Shown: positions 8,749 to 17,311 of the stretch, piece by piece
How the letters are laid out: each line of letters opens with the position of its first letter
Position numbering within the stretch: position 1 is the stretch's first letter
Position numbers and translations under genes: made by a program
Notes under the pieces: generated by a model
Database searches by the model: none
Seen by the model: only the letters and a program-made list of their open reading frames with translations
Told to the model about the DNA's origin: nothing
Origin: Pseudomonas sp. UBA5706
GTDB lineage: Bacteria; Pseudomonadota; Gammaproteobacteria; Pseudomonadales; Pseudomonadaceae
Assembly: GCF_002419965.1 (NCBI RefSeq)
Contig: NZ_DIHC01000045.1
Coordinates: forward strand, 1 to 64,000
DNA: 64,000 nt
Reading direction: 5' to 3'

Positions 8749-9466
8749 AACCAACAAACGGAAGTTGCATGCCGGGTAGCTGTGACTACTGGATGGTCAG
8801 TGCCGCGGCTGAAAAACTTGGAAGCCAAGCCAGCACACTGGGTATTAGATACATCAAAGACGGCACGCTGCGTTTACAATTCAACCGCGAAGTCGCTTAT
8901 TATGCCAAAAGCATTGTTAATGATGTCTCCCAGGGCAAAAAAAGCCCTGAGCAGGGCCTGCAGGACCTCAAAAACGAACAGAGCAGCCTGCTGAGCCAGT
9001 CATTTGAGATTGCTCAAAAGGCGTGGGAGCAATCGCCGGGGCATTTCAAATTGCAACAGGGGCCGGAATCTGCTACGGCTCAGCCGGTACGCTGTGCCTA
9101 TTCGCAGGTGCCCCGATGATGGTCCATGGCGCTAATAATCTCTATGAGAACGGACGTAACCTCTTAGAGAATCGTTCTGACACCCAAGGCCCCGTCAGGA
9201 AGGTTTATCAGGAGGGCGCTAAACTACTCGGCGGCGGCGCACTTGAAGGGAATATGGCTTATGGTACTGTTGACTTAGGACTTTCTGCATATGGCGTCGG
9301 AAGAATGGTATTAAAGCCAGATGCTTGGCGCCTGTATAAATATATAAACACTGATTATATAAAATCATACAAGGCAATGGGCAGCAGTGCACTTATATTT
9401 GAAGGAGTCAGCGATAGCGTGACAGGTAGATCGATGTACCTGGAGTACAAAGGTAATGACAAATAA
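8745..9466 (+). pseudogene. DUF4225-family protein, probable T6SS effector, frameshifted
   Basis: Two reading frames together encode one DUF4225-like protein. Frame one runs from ATG 8745 and matches up to FEIAQK (about 9018). The continuation VGAIAGAFQIATGAGIC...GRNLLENRSDTQGPVRK is in the -1 frame to the stop at 9466. One missing G in the run AAAAGGCG near 9014-9021 explains this: restoring it gives AQKGVGAIAGAF. The central part has a glycine-rich hydrophobic segment compatible with membrane insertion. Proteins of this family are commonly encoded right after orphan hcp genes and are suspected toxins. The break may be a true mutation, a sequencing error or, less likely, programmed slippage. 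The toxic activity is not established. Confidence 0.75.
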
Positions 9467-9776
9467 TATTATAGTTTCAATTGCATATCTAGCGTTATCT
9501 TTGATAGTGCTGTCTTCTTTATATTTCTTGTCGAGATTTTTTTCTGGTGCAAAATTCAAGTGGAGATGGTTTTTTATATGTTTATCTCTAACTATTTTTT
9601 TTGGATCATTTCATATGAGTACCGTAAAATACGGATATGATATTATTTTCCCTGCACTAAAACCGGTCCTTCAAGGTAACGATGCAGTTGGATGGATCGC
9701 ATTTGTAAGTATTTTCCTCCACACATGCTGTGTTCCCACCCAATATGAGCCGAGACGCTGGTTTTCACGAAAGTAA
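9456..9776 (+). CDS. Small AT-rich membrane protein, immunity-protein candidate
   Basis: 106 residues with about three hydrophobic membrane segments (roughly 5-27, 36-52 and 76-95). I do not recognise a family. It overlaps the end of the DUF4225 frame by 11 bp, and its base composition is clearly more AT-rich than the flanks. Position and topology fit an inner-membrane immunity protein for a membrane-acting T6SS effector; this is inference from context. Confidence 0.6.
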   Translation: MTNNIIVSIAYLALSLIVLSSLYFLSRFFSGAKFKWRWFFICLSLTIFFGSFHMSTVKYGYDIIFPALKPVLQGNDAVGWIAFVSIFLHTCCVPTQYEPRRWFSRK

Positions 9777-9851
9777 ACTCACATCTAATCAGTCCCGCCC
9801 AGAATGCCCCACCCTGATCAATAAAGGGCATGACTGCCCCTACCTGCGCAC

Positions 9852-12074
9852 CTAAATATCGTCGTCCGGATTACGCAGTGGCCGCAGCTCACCTCGGGCG
9901 ACCTCTTCCGGTACCGCGAAGGAGTACCGTCCCAGCATATTGATGTGCTCGAAGATCAGCGGCGACAGCCGAGCCAGATCTTCGTCCAGCACCGGGTAGC
10001 CGTGCTGCTTTAGCCGTTCCACGGCCGCTGTCATGTAGAGGGTGTTCCACACCACGATGATGTTCACCACCAGGTCCAAGGCACCGAGTTGATCCTCCTG
10101 ACCTTCGCGGTGCGCTGACGAAGCTCGCCGCGTTTGCCACGGAACACGGCACGCGCCAGGCTGTGCCGGCCCTCGCCGCGATTCAGCTGGGCCAGGGTGG
10201 CGCGGCGCTTGGACTCATCATCGATGTAGGTCAGCGTGTGCAGAGTTTTTTCTATCCGCCCAAACTCTGCCAGCGCTTGGGCCAGGCGGGTCGGACGCTC
10301 ACCCGTTTGCAGCGTGCGCATGATGCCGGTCGCCGGTACCCGACCGAACTTGAGCGATCCGGCCAGGCGCAGCAAACCATCCCAGTGGTCGGCGATCAGG
10401 TCGAGTTTGACCGACTGGCGGGCAAGTCCGTTGAGCTTGCCGTAATCCGCTTCTGGGTGCGTGCGCCAGAATCGGGTACCACCAACATCGGCCAGGCGCG
10501 GGTAGATGTGATAACCGAGCAGACGGAACAACCCGAACACCACGTCGCTGTAGACCCCTGTATCGGTCATGATTTGTGTGGGCTGCAATTCGGTCTCTTG
10601 TTCCAGCACGACCGCGAGCAATACCAGGCTATCGCGCAGGGTACCGGGCACCGTGATGGCGTTTAGACGGAGAACTGGTCGGAAACCAGGTTGTACCAAG
10701 TGACGCCGCCAGTTCCAGTTGGCTTTGCGCAGCCGCCAGTATGGCGTTGTCCGCTGACAGACTGTCGTCACGGAGGTAGTTCTGGCTGACCCAGGGCAAT
10801 CGGTCACGGCGTAGTGCTTGGTTGTCGTTGCGGATCAATGGTTCAAAGCCGGTGTTGCAGGCTCCCCCCCCAGGAGCACCGCACACAGGCTCGTCACCAG
10901 ATTGTCGGCCCGCGCATTGCGTTCGGACACATGAGTGAACGCTTCAGCGAAGCCGGTACGCGCGGCGATTTCCAATAGGATTTCCGGCATATCGACACGC
11001 GGCATCAAGTCGGCCAAGGCTGCACGCAGTTGCAGCAGCGAGTTGGGTTCTTCCAGCTTCTCCAACGCTCCAAGGGACAGCTCGGTTTTGCCCTCTGTAT
11101 TCTCGCTCAACTGGATCGCAGGTTTGTCGGGCAGGCGAGCGGCGACTGCGTGCCAAGTCGCATCCAGCTCGGCAGACAAGGCGTCCAAGGTGGTTTTGGC
11201 GTCGATGGTCAAGCCCAGTGACCGACAGATGATCGGTCGCGCCGACAGCCATTCAGCACCATCGAGCAAGCCGATACGCGGGTCGGCATAACGCCAACTG
11301 AGTGAAACAAACACATGGCGGCGGCGTAGGGCGGTGCGCAGTGCATCGAGCGTGCAGAATACATAGGCGCCCATGTCGAGGAAGCTATCTTCGCGGGTGA
11401 TATGTTTCTGCCAAGCCTTAACCACGATCTCCTGCGGCGCGTCATCCTCCGGTTTTGTACGAGGCAGGTTCAGTTGCAACCAGTCCAGACTGGCCGCCAT
11501 TCCCCTGCCAGCGGGGCTGAAACCGAAGCGAATATGTTTCAGTAACCAAGGTGTACCAGAGACGCTCTTCAACCCGGCTGCGCAGGTGGGCAATGAAACG
11601 CTCTAACTGGGAAACTCGGGGCAATAGAACTTTCTGTGTGAGCAGCCATGAGGTAGCTCGTTCAAACAGCACGCCAGGACGATCAGTGCCCGTCCAGCAC
11701 AGGGCATACAGCCATCGGCTCAAACGAAAGCCGCTAGCAGGGTCAGTAAAATGACGATAGCCATAGCGCTCTTGAGCGACGATGATCGCTATAACGTGTA
11801 AGACAGTCAGGGCAGTGATCGCCAGCTGCCGACAAAGTACATGCAGGACTTCCACCGGCACAGCCGCGGGCTTGTCCGGCAGAACACCGACGAAGCGGAC
11901 GGTGGTCAGCAGAACGTCATAGCCCAAGCGGTTATGGTTACCCCGCAGCACCTGGATGGCTTCACGGTCTTCGTCGCTCAGGTGGAAGTAACGCTCCAGC
12001 TCTTCACGGCTGGGCAGATCGACATACCGACCAAAGCCGGCGCGTTGCTCCTGAGTCAGAAAACCAACCGGCAT
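9852..12074 (-). pseudogene. Tn3-family transposase, degraded by frameshifts and deletion
   Basis: Remains of a DDE transposase of about 1000 residues, now spanning only 2.2 kb. The N-terminal DUF4158 region starts at 12074 (PVGFLTQEQRAGFGRYVDLP) and runs to about 11550. A deletion then joins it in another frame to the middle part (about 11500-10850: NLPRTKPEDDAPQEIVVKAW..., SLSWRYADPRIGLL). A further frame holds the catalytic core (10886-10620 and 10690-10070: MTDTGVYSDVVFGLFRLLGY). The C-terminus (NIIVVWNTLYM...) is in yet another frame, 10079-9852. At least three frame changes exclude function. I could not identify the 38-bp type terminal repeats. Confidence 0.9.
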
Positions 12075-12077
12075 CGA

Positions 12078-12488
12078 TCACAGTGCCTCGGCGCAGAACA
12101 CGGCGGGGGTAACAATCCGCGTGCGTTCGATATGTCCGCGCTGCAAAAGGCCAGCAGGCCGATCACCGGTTACCAGGTAGTCCGCATTACCCGCCAAGGC
12201 CATGGCCAGCAGAAAGGAATCATCTGGATCATCGGCTTCAATCTCGATGGTCAAGCGCTCCAGCACCATCGCCCCTTGCAGGTTATTGATCATGGCCCCC
12301 ACTTTGGCACGCTGAAGAATGGCCTGAAGCTGGGGGTAACGACTGGCACGACGAATTTCATCGAGCTGTGCTCGTGAGGTCACAACCTCGAAACGGGCCG
12401 CACGCCAGGCCCGATAGATTGCATCAGGAGCACCATGTGGTGAGATCAGCGCACTGAACAGGATGTTGGTATCCAATACAACCCGCAT
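12078..12488 (-). CDS. PIN-domain toxin of a toxin-antitoxin pair
   Basis: 136-residue PIN-domain protein (the COG1569 type of putative toxin), a predicted Mg-dependent ribonuclease. Acidic active-site positions are visible: D6 in VLDTNIL, the DPDDSFLL segment and the terminal VTGD. It starts 14 bp after the antitoxin stop and ends 3 bp before the transposase start, the position in which Tn3-family elements carry toxin-antitoxin modules. The frame is intact although transposase and resolvase are both broken. Confidence 0.85.
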   Translation of the reverse strand: MRVVLDTNILFSALISPHGAPDAIYRAWRAARFEVVTSRAQLDEIRRASRYPQLQAILQRAKVGAMINNLQGAMVLERLTIEIEADDPDDSFLLAMALAGNADYLVTGDRPAGLLQRGHIERTRIVTPAVFCAEAL

Positions 12489-12502
12489 CAGCGCTTACGT
12501 GC

Positions 12503-12727
12503 CTAGTCGAGTGCTTCTTCAACCGCTTCGGTCAGTTCTGCCTCACTCAGATGGGCATTGGAAGCCTTGGCCTGTTCGGCGCTCAGTTCCAGGATGTGTG
12601 CCCGCACCGCTTCTTCGATGAAGCGCGACAGGTCGCCCTTACAGCCACCCCCTTGGCTGGCCAGAAACATGCGAAGCGATTGGTCGGTGTCGGTCGAGAC
12701 GGCGACGTTCCAGCGAGTGGTGCTCAT
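12503..12727 (-). CDS. Antitoxin partner of the PIN toxin (ribbon-helix-helix type)
   Basis: 74-residue small protein starting TTRWNVAVS, with a short N-terminal beta strand followed by helices (DLSRFIEEAVRAHILEL), which fits a ribbon-helix-helix DNA-binding antitoxin, and an acidic C-terminal tail suited to binding the toxin. ATG 12727 is preferred over 12742, which would only add five residues. It lies upstream of the PIN gene in the same direction, the usual antitoxin-first order. Dyads just upstream could be its autoregulatory operator. Confidence 0.75.
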   Translation of the reverse strand: MSTTRWNVAVSTDTDQSLRMFLASQGGGCKGDLSRFIEEAVRAHILELSAEQAKASNAHLSEAELTEAVEEALD

Positions 12728-12742
12728 GGCTTTTTCCAACAA

Positions 12743-12926
12743 TAGGTGTTTGTGTGTTTAGACACTCGATTCTCACTGCGCCGCAATAGTTCGATAAAAC
12801 CCTCGTTTTATAAACTTTAACGAAAGACCTGCTCAGCTCTGAGTGAGAGCTCATTATGGTTGTAAATACTGATATCGTTAATCAACGTTCCATTTTCAAT
12901 TTCTCTATTGAGTAAACGGTACTTTT
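12743..12926. promoter_or_regulatory. Tn3 inter-gene control region with two dyads (possible res site/operator)
   Basis: The gap between the divergent antitoxin and resolvase genes holds two perfect short inverted repeats: ATAAAAC-CCTC-GTTTTAT at 12794-12811 and AGCTCT-GAGTG-AGAGCT at 12835-12851. In Tn3-family elements this interval normally contains the res recombination site and the promoters for both directions. Assignment to res or to antitoxin autoregulation is inferred. Confidence 0.45.
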
Positions 12927-13595
12927 GATGAAATTGGCTATGCGCGGGTGAGCACTCGGGCTCAGAGCGCCGACCTCCAAATCGATGCCCTGCAAAAGGC
13001 AGGGTGCGAGCGGATCTATCAAGATGTTGCCAGCGGCTCAAAAAGCGCACGTCCGGAACTGGATAAATTATTGGTTCATGTTCGGGCCGGAGATGCTGTG
13101 GTAATTTGAAAGCTGGATCGTCTGGGACGCTCACTCAAGCACCTGGTCGAACTGGTCGGTGAATTAGCCGCTCGAAACCCTGGACTGCAAAGTCTGAATG
13201 ACCCCATCGACACCACTCACGCGCAAGGCCGCTTTGTGTTCAACCTGTTCGCTTCGCTGGCAGAGTTCGAGCGCGAATTGACCCGTGAGCGCACACAAGC
13301 AGGCTTGTCTGCTGCACGGTCACGTGGTCGAGTCGGTGGCCGTCCGAAGGGGCTACCCGCTCAAGCTGAAGCGACGGCTATGGCTGCGGAAACGCCGTAC
13401 CGCGAGGGTCGGTTAAGTGTGAGCGCCATTGGCAAGAAACTGCACATATCCAAAAGCACGCTTTACCGCTACCTCCGGCATCGAGGCATAAAATCGGCGC
13501 ATCCGAAAAAATCTCCCAGCAGCTCGGCATCACAGTCAAACCGGTGGTGGACGATGCCGAACGAGTCGCGACGGTCATATTGCGCCTGGCCGTAG
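12927..13595 (+). pseudogene. Tn3-type serine resolvase, inactivated
   Basis: Frame reading IGYARVSTRAQSADLQIDALQ, then KLDRLGRSLKHLVELV, FNLFASLAEFERELTRERT and a C-terminal helix-turn-helix (LSVSAIGKKLHISKSTLYRYLR), so it is a serine recombinase with its catalytic serine in ARVST. Two lesions are visible. The ATG at 12928 is out of frame with the body because one base is missing in the ATGAAATTGG start. A TGA at 13107-13109 replaces the tryptophan expected in VVIWKLDRL. Similarity ends near 13495; the remaining codons are probably a fused unrelated tail. Confidence 0.88.
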
Positions 13596-13803
13596 AGAAC
13601 AACAGCAAGTTCGTGCGTGGCAAAAAGCGGGTGCGCCGCTGGATCGTGCCGAATACCAGATCGCCTACCTGACCACCTGGAGCGAAATGGTCGGTGTCGA
13701 CGAGCAGTTCAACATAATCGTCGAGAAGACACTGTTGGGTCCCGAGGTCGACGCCGAGTCGCGTACGGCGGCGACGCGGAGTGCCCGCGAGCTGGCTGCC
13801 ACG
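13496..13803 (+). other. Unassigned coding remnants at the transposon right edge
   Basis: Two stretches look like pieces of former genes. In one frame, about 13498-13670 reads EKISQQLGITVKPVVDDAERV followed by LAVENNSKFVRGKKRVR. In another, about 13636-13808 reads DRAEYQIAYLTTWSEMVGV and FNIIVEKTLLGPEVDAESR. Neither has a start or a full domain, and I do not recognise the families. They are probably fragments of the original target genes or of other mobile DNA joined during decay. Confidence 0.4.
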
Positions 13804-14226
13804 TTATGAGGATTCGCCAGTGTGGGCGATACGAGCCTGTCGTGCGTCGATGATGCGCGTCAGGTTCTGTTCGATCCATGTCGTCAGGCCATCGACCTGC
13901 AAGGCAATCTCCTCGCCCATCGGCGTCAGGCTGTATTCGACATGCGGCGGCACTACGGGCAGCGCCCTGCGATCAACGAAGCCGTCCAGCTCCAGGCTCT
14001 GTAACGTCTGCGACAGCATTTTCTCGCTGACCCCGCCGATCTTGCGGCGTAACTCGCTGAAGCGGTGCATCCCGTCCAGCAGCACCACCAGAACCAGCAC
14101 CCCCCAACGGCTGCAGACGTGATTGAGAATCTCCCGCGAGGGGCAATCTCGTGCAAGCACTTCGCCCATGCGTATGCGTTCGAGCAGTGAGACGTTTTCT
14201 ACGGAAGCTTTGGAAATATCACCCAT
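13804..14226 (-). CDS. HxlR-family transcriptional regulator (QorR-like)
   Basis: 140-residue winged-helix repressor of the HxlR family: CPSREILNHVCSRWGVLVL then HRFSELRRKIGGVSEKMLSQTL, the conserved DNA-binding core. It is divergent from a qorB homologue, the same arrangement as E. coli ytfH (qorR)/ytfG (qorB). By analogy it probably represses the quinone reductase gene and responds to electrophiles or quinones through its cysteines (C29, C38 region). Confidence 0.87.
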   Translation of the reverse strand: MGDISKASVENVSLLERIRMGEVLARDCPSREILNHVCSRWGVLVLVVLLDGMHRFSELRRKIGGVSEKMLSQTLQSLELDGFVDRRALPVVPPHVEYSLTPMGEEIALQVDGLTTWIEQNLTRIIDARQARIAHTGESS

Positions 14227-14233
14227 GACACTT

Positions 14234-14260
14234 ACCTTTTTGTGCGTACTTACTAAAGGT
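14234..14260. promoter_or_regulatory. Candidate HxlR operator in the divergent promoter
   Basis: The HxlR/qorB intergenic region contains the inverted repeat ACCTTT-N15-AAAGGT together with two ACTTAC direct motifs (14230-14235 and 14248-14253), resembling the AT-rich dyads bound by HxlR-type regulators. Prediction only. Confidence 0.35.
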
Positions 14261-14312
14261 TAGCACAAGCTCTATGCTTGGCCACACATTCAAAGCACGG
14301 AGAGACACCATC

Positions 14313-15170
14313 ATGATCGTCATCACTGGAGCATCGGGGCAACTGGGTCGTCTGGTCATCGAGCAGCTGCTGGAGCAGGTGCCCGCTTCGCAACTCATCG
14401 CTGCCGTGCGCAACCCTGACAAGGCGCAGGCCCTGGCCGCCCTGGGCGTGCAGGTGCGTAAGGCTGATTACGCCCGGCCCGATACGCTGAAGAGTGCCTT
14501 CGCCGGCGCGCAGAAAGTACTTCTGATCTCCTCCAGCGAAGTAGGCGCGCGGGTGGCCCAACATAAAGCGGTGATCGATGCTGCCGCACGCGAGGGCGTC
14601 GAGTTGCTGGCTTATACCAGCGTCCTGCATGCAGACACCTCGCGCCTGGGACTTGCTGAAGAACATCGCCAGACCGAGGAAGCGATAAAGGCATCCGGCA
14701 TTGCGTCAGTGATCCTGCGCAATGGCTGGTACCACGAAAACTACACCGCCGGCATCGCCGCGGCCCTGATCCATGGCGGGCACCTCGGCAGCGCCGGTGA
14801 CGGGAAGATCAGTTCAGCGGCGCGCGCCGATTATGCGGCAGCCGCCGTTGCCGTGCTGATGGCCAGCGAACCTCAGGCGGGCCAGGTGTACGAACTGGCA
14901 GGCGACGCGGCTTACACCCTGAGCGAGTTTGCCGCCGAAGTTTCGCGTCAGTCTGGCAAGACCGTGACTTACACTGATCTGCCCGAAGCGCAGTACAAAG
15001 CCGCGCTGCTGCAGGCAGGATTGCCGACGTTCGTTGCCGAGTTGCTGGCAAACTCCGATGCCGCTGCTGCCAAGGGCGCATTGTTTGATGATGCGCGCCA
15101 GTTGAGTGCTTTGATGGGTCGGCCCACTACCCCTCTGGCAGCAAGCATTACAGCCGCGTTGAAGGCGTAA
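14313..15170 (+). CDS. qorB: NAD(P)H:quinone oxidoreductase, NmrA-like (QorB)
   Basis: 285-residue Rossmann-fold protein strongly resembling E. coli QorB (YtfG), which reduces quinones with NADPH. The N-terminal dinucleotide motif TGASGQLG is at residues 5-12. Family hallmarks LLISSSEVG, YTSVLHADTS, LRNGWYHENY and KGALFDDARQLS are all present. Start 14313 follows ACGGAGAG and gives the canonical MIVITGASG N-terminus; an upstream ATG at 14274 lacks support. It is divergent from an HxlR-family regulator gene that probably controls it. Confidence 0.93.
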   Translation: MIVITGASGQLGRLVIEQLLEQVPASQLIAAVRNPDKAQALAALGVQVRKADYARPDTLKSAFAGAQKVLLISSSEVGARVAQHKAVIDAAAREGVELLAYTSVLHADTSRLGLAEEHRQTEEAIKASGIASVILRNGWYHENYTAGIAAALIHGGHLGSAGDGKISSAARADYAAAAVAVLMASEPQAGQVYELAGDAAYTLSEFAAEVSRQSGKTVTYTDLPEAQYKAALLQAGLPTFVAELLANSDAAAAKGALFDDARQLSALMGRPTTPLAASITAALKA

Positions 15171-15343
15171 TCCGTTACCTGCGGCGCCGGTCGGTGGCGC
15201 TGGCGATTGCCGCCACCGCGCGTTGGTGCTGCCTGTATTTGGGCCTTCCTGCGCTTCTGTTCGTCGCAAGTCGACTGAATGATCGGCCCGAATCATGGTC
15301 GGAACCTATGACAGCGCATCACGCACTGGATAAGGAGCTTCGA

Positions 15344-15667
15344 ATGAACAGCAAATCGCTCATCGCGGGCTTGGCAATTCTGGGCTGTGTTTCGCTCAGC
15401 AGTTTCGCCGTGCACGCCGAAGATGCACCCGCGCAGACTATCCAACCGTCGAAGGACAATAAGGATGAACTCGAATTAGGCTCTCGTGTACCTGAAAAGT
15501 ATCAGCGCAAAGGCGATGTAATCCATAACTGGAAAGCCAAAGGGCTTCACGAACCCGCCAAGGAAAGCCAGTGGGTACGGATCAACGACAAATATGTTCA
15601 GGTGCAGACCACCAACGGCTATATCACTGACATCGTCCCTGTAAACAAAGCCTCGGAAAAAAAATAA
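15344..15667 (+). CDS. RcnB-family periplasmic protein
   Basis: 107 residues with a Sec signal peptide (about 1-25, VHAED). The mature part follows the RcnB pattern: a charged stretch, then W-x2-KGLHEP, QWVRINDKYV and a C-terminal tail ending in a tgxItDIv motif. RcnB of E. coli is a periplasmic modulator of Ni/Co homeostasis, but no metal exporter is adjacent here, so the function is open. ATG 15344 is preceded by AAGGAGC. A paralogue follows 66 bp downstream. Confidence 0.78.
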   Translation: MNSKSLIAGLAILGCVSLSSFAVHAEDAPAQTIQPSKDNKDELELGSRVPEKYQRKGDVIHNWKAKGLHEPAKESQWVRINDKYVQVQTTNGYITDIVPVNKASEKK

Positions 15668-15733
15668 CGCTGCCCGTAGACAGCGAACTGGCCCCCAAGC
15701 GGGCTGACCTAATAAAAGCTGAAGGAATGCATC

Positions 15734-16045
15734 ATGAACCTGAAAATGCTGATGGCCTGTGCGGCCACGATCACCTGCCTGGCCGGCACCAGCCTGACAA
15801 TTGAGGCTGCCGAGTCGACCTCCAGCAAAGCCGTCCAGTCGGAAACGACGAGCCATAAGGAATACAAGGTCGGGGAGATTGCGCCGGACCTTTACAAGCA
15901 GGAACGTGTAGGCATCAAGGACTGGCAGAAAAAAGGCCTCAAGGCGCCGCAGGAAAATAGCCAGTGGGTGCAGATCAGTAACAAATACGCGCTGATAGAG
16001 ACCGACAGCGGCAAGATTCTCGACATCGCGCCCGCCAAGAAGTAA
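15734..16045 (+). CDS. RcnB-family periplasmic protein, second copy
   Basis: 103 residues, signal peptide about 1-26 (TIEAAES), and the same mature pattern as the upstream gene (IKDWQKKGLKAP, QWVQISNKYALIET, GKILDI). The two are tandem paralogues, each with its own GAAGGA-type ribosome-binding site. A hairpin terminator follows. A periplasmic metal- or envelope-stress role is inferred from the family only. Confidence 0.78.
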   Translation: MNLKMLMACAATITCLAGTSLTIEAAESTSSKAVQSETTSHKEYKVGEIAPDLYKQERVGIKDWQKKGLKAPQENSQWVQISNKYALIETDSGKILDIAPAKK

Positions 16046-16060
16046 CTGACTTATCCCCGC

Positions 16061-16094
16061 AGTGCCCGACCTCGTTCGGGCACTCGTATTTTCT
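16061..16094 (+). terminator. Rho-independent terminator after the RcnB pair
   Basis: AGTGCCCGA / TCGGGCACT stem with a short CCTCGT loop, followed by CGTATTTT, 16 bp after the stop codon of the second RcnB gene. Confidence 0.7.
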
Positions 16095-16288
16095 GCTTTC
16101 CCGTCTGCGTCCCGCCGCTCTGGAGGGGCCTGCCAGACACCTTGGCCTAGATGAACATTCACGCCTGTCGGCGAGAAAGATTGGACGCTAACGATTTCTG
16201 ACCTTACTCTTTGCCGCTTGTTACAAGTTGTGTCGCTCATCTGCTACTTTTCCTTCGCTTTATCCTCCAACGCCAAGGCCGAGATTCG

Positions 16289-17218
16289 ATGTCTCCCGTT
16301 TTCAATGTTCTGGTGCCGATTTTTGCCTTGATCCTGGTCGGTTACCTGTGTCGTCGTACCAACCGCCTGGGCGCTGGCGCGGCCTCTGAAATCAACCGGA
16401 TGGTTGTCTGGCTCTGCCTCCCCGCGCTGTTGTTTACCGCCACCGCTACCGCCACTTGGGAGCAGATCTGGCACCCCGGCTTCGTGCTGGTGTTCACCCT
16501 GTCGACGATGGTGATGTTCGTGGTCACCCTGCTGTTGCGGCGCAAAAAAGCCGGGCATTTTGCCGATGCGAGCATCGATGCCCTGAGTGCTTCCTACGCC
16601 AATACCGGGTACATCGGCATTCCGCTGTGCGTGATGGTGCTGGGTCAGAGCGGGCTGGAGCCTGCACTGATCGCCTCGCTGCTGGTGGTTTGCGTGCTGT
16701 TCGGCATCGCGCTGGTGTGTATCGAAATCGGCTTGCAGAGCGAAGCGCGTGTGCACCGCATCGTAATCAAGGTGCTGGGGGCGCTGGCGAAGAACCCGCT
16801 GGTGGTGTCGCCGATTCTCGGCGCGTGCTGGGGCTCGACCGGGATGCCATTGCCGGGTGCGCTGGACAAGTTTCTGGGTCTGTTGGGCGCCGCGACCACG
16901 CCCTGCGCGCTGATCTCCCTGGGATTGTTTCTGGCACAGAAACAGCAAGGCCCGCGCCACGGCACGAGCCTTCTGGTGTTGATCAAACTGATCGCGCATC
17001 CGCTGCTGACCTGGTTCCTGGCGTTCAAGGTCTTTCATCTGCCACCGTTGTGGGCCAATTCGGCACTGCTGCTGAGCGCCCTGCCGACCGGCACCGGGCC
17101 GTTCATGCTCGCCGAGTACTACCAGCGCGAGGCCTCGGTAGTGTCGAGCACCATCCTGATTTCGACCCTCGGTTCATTGCTGACGCTTTCGCTGTGCATT
17201 TATTACATCAACGGCTGA
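16289..17218 (+). CDS. AEC (auxin efflux carrier) family transporter
   Basis: 309-residue integral membrane protein with about ten hydrophobic segments in two five-helix halves, as in the AEC/MDC permease family of carboxylate and amphipathic-molecule transporters. The N-terminus SPVFNVLVPIFALILVGYL and the conserved LGLF...HPLLTW and LPTGTGPFMLAEYY segments are characteristic. Start 16289 is chosen because it places the first helix at the N-terminus as in homologues. Substrate unknown; the gene stands alone, convergent with the SDR gene. Confidence 0.85.
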   Translation: MSPVFNVLVPIFALILVGYLCRRTNRLGAGAASEINRMVVWLCLPALLFTATATATWEQIWHPGFVLVFTLSTMVMFVVTLLLRRKKAGHFADASIDALSASYANTGYIGIPLCVMVLGQSGLEPALIASLLVVCVLFGIALVCIEIGLQSEARVHRIVIKVLGALAKNPLVVSPILGACWGSTGMPLPGALDKFLGLLGAATTPCALISLGLFLAQKQQGPRHGTSLLVLIKLIAHPLLTWFLAFKVFHLPPLWANSALLLSALPTGTGPFMLAEYYQREASVVSSTILISTLGSLLTLSLCIYYING

Positions 17219-17311
17219 CAGACCCAGGGCCGTCTGCGTCACTCGCAGCGGGCTGCCGTGGCTGAGTGCTTGTCGGACTTGCCGCACCATCAGCGGTACG
17301 CAGGCCCGGTC

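Noticed and set aside
9010..9025. Programmed -1 frameshifting in the DUF4225 gene
   Set aside because: The zero-frame codons CAA AAG do not form a good X-XXY-YYZ slippery heptamer and no obvious downstream stem was seen. A simple base loss is the better explanation, so it is annotated as frameshifted.
9777..9851. Terminal inverted repeat of the Tn3 element next to the transposase end
   Set aside because: No GGGG-starting 38-bp sequence with a matching copy at the other side was found by eye.
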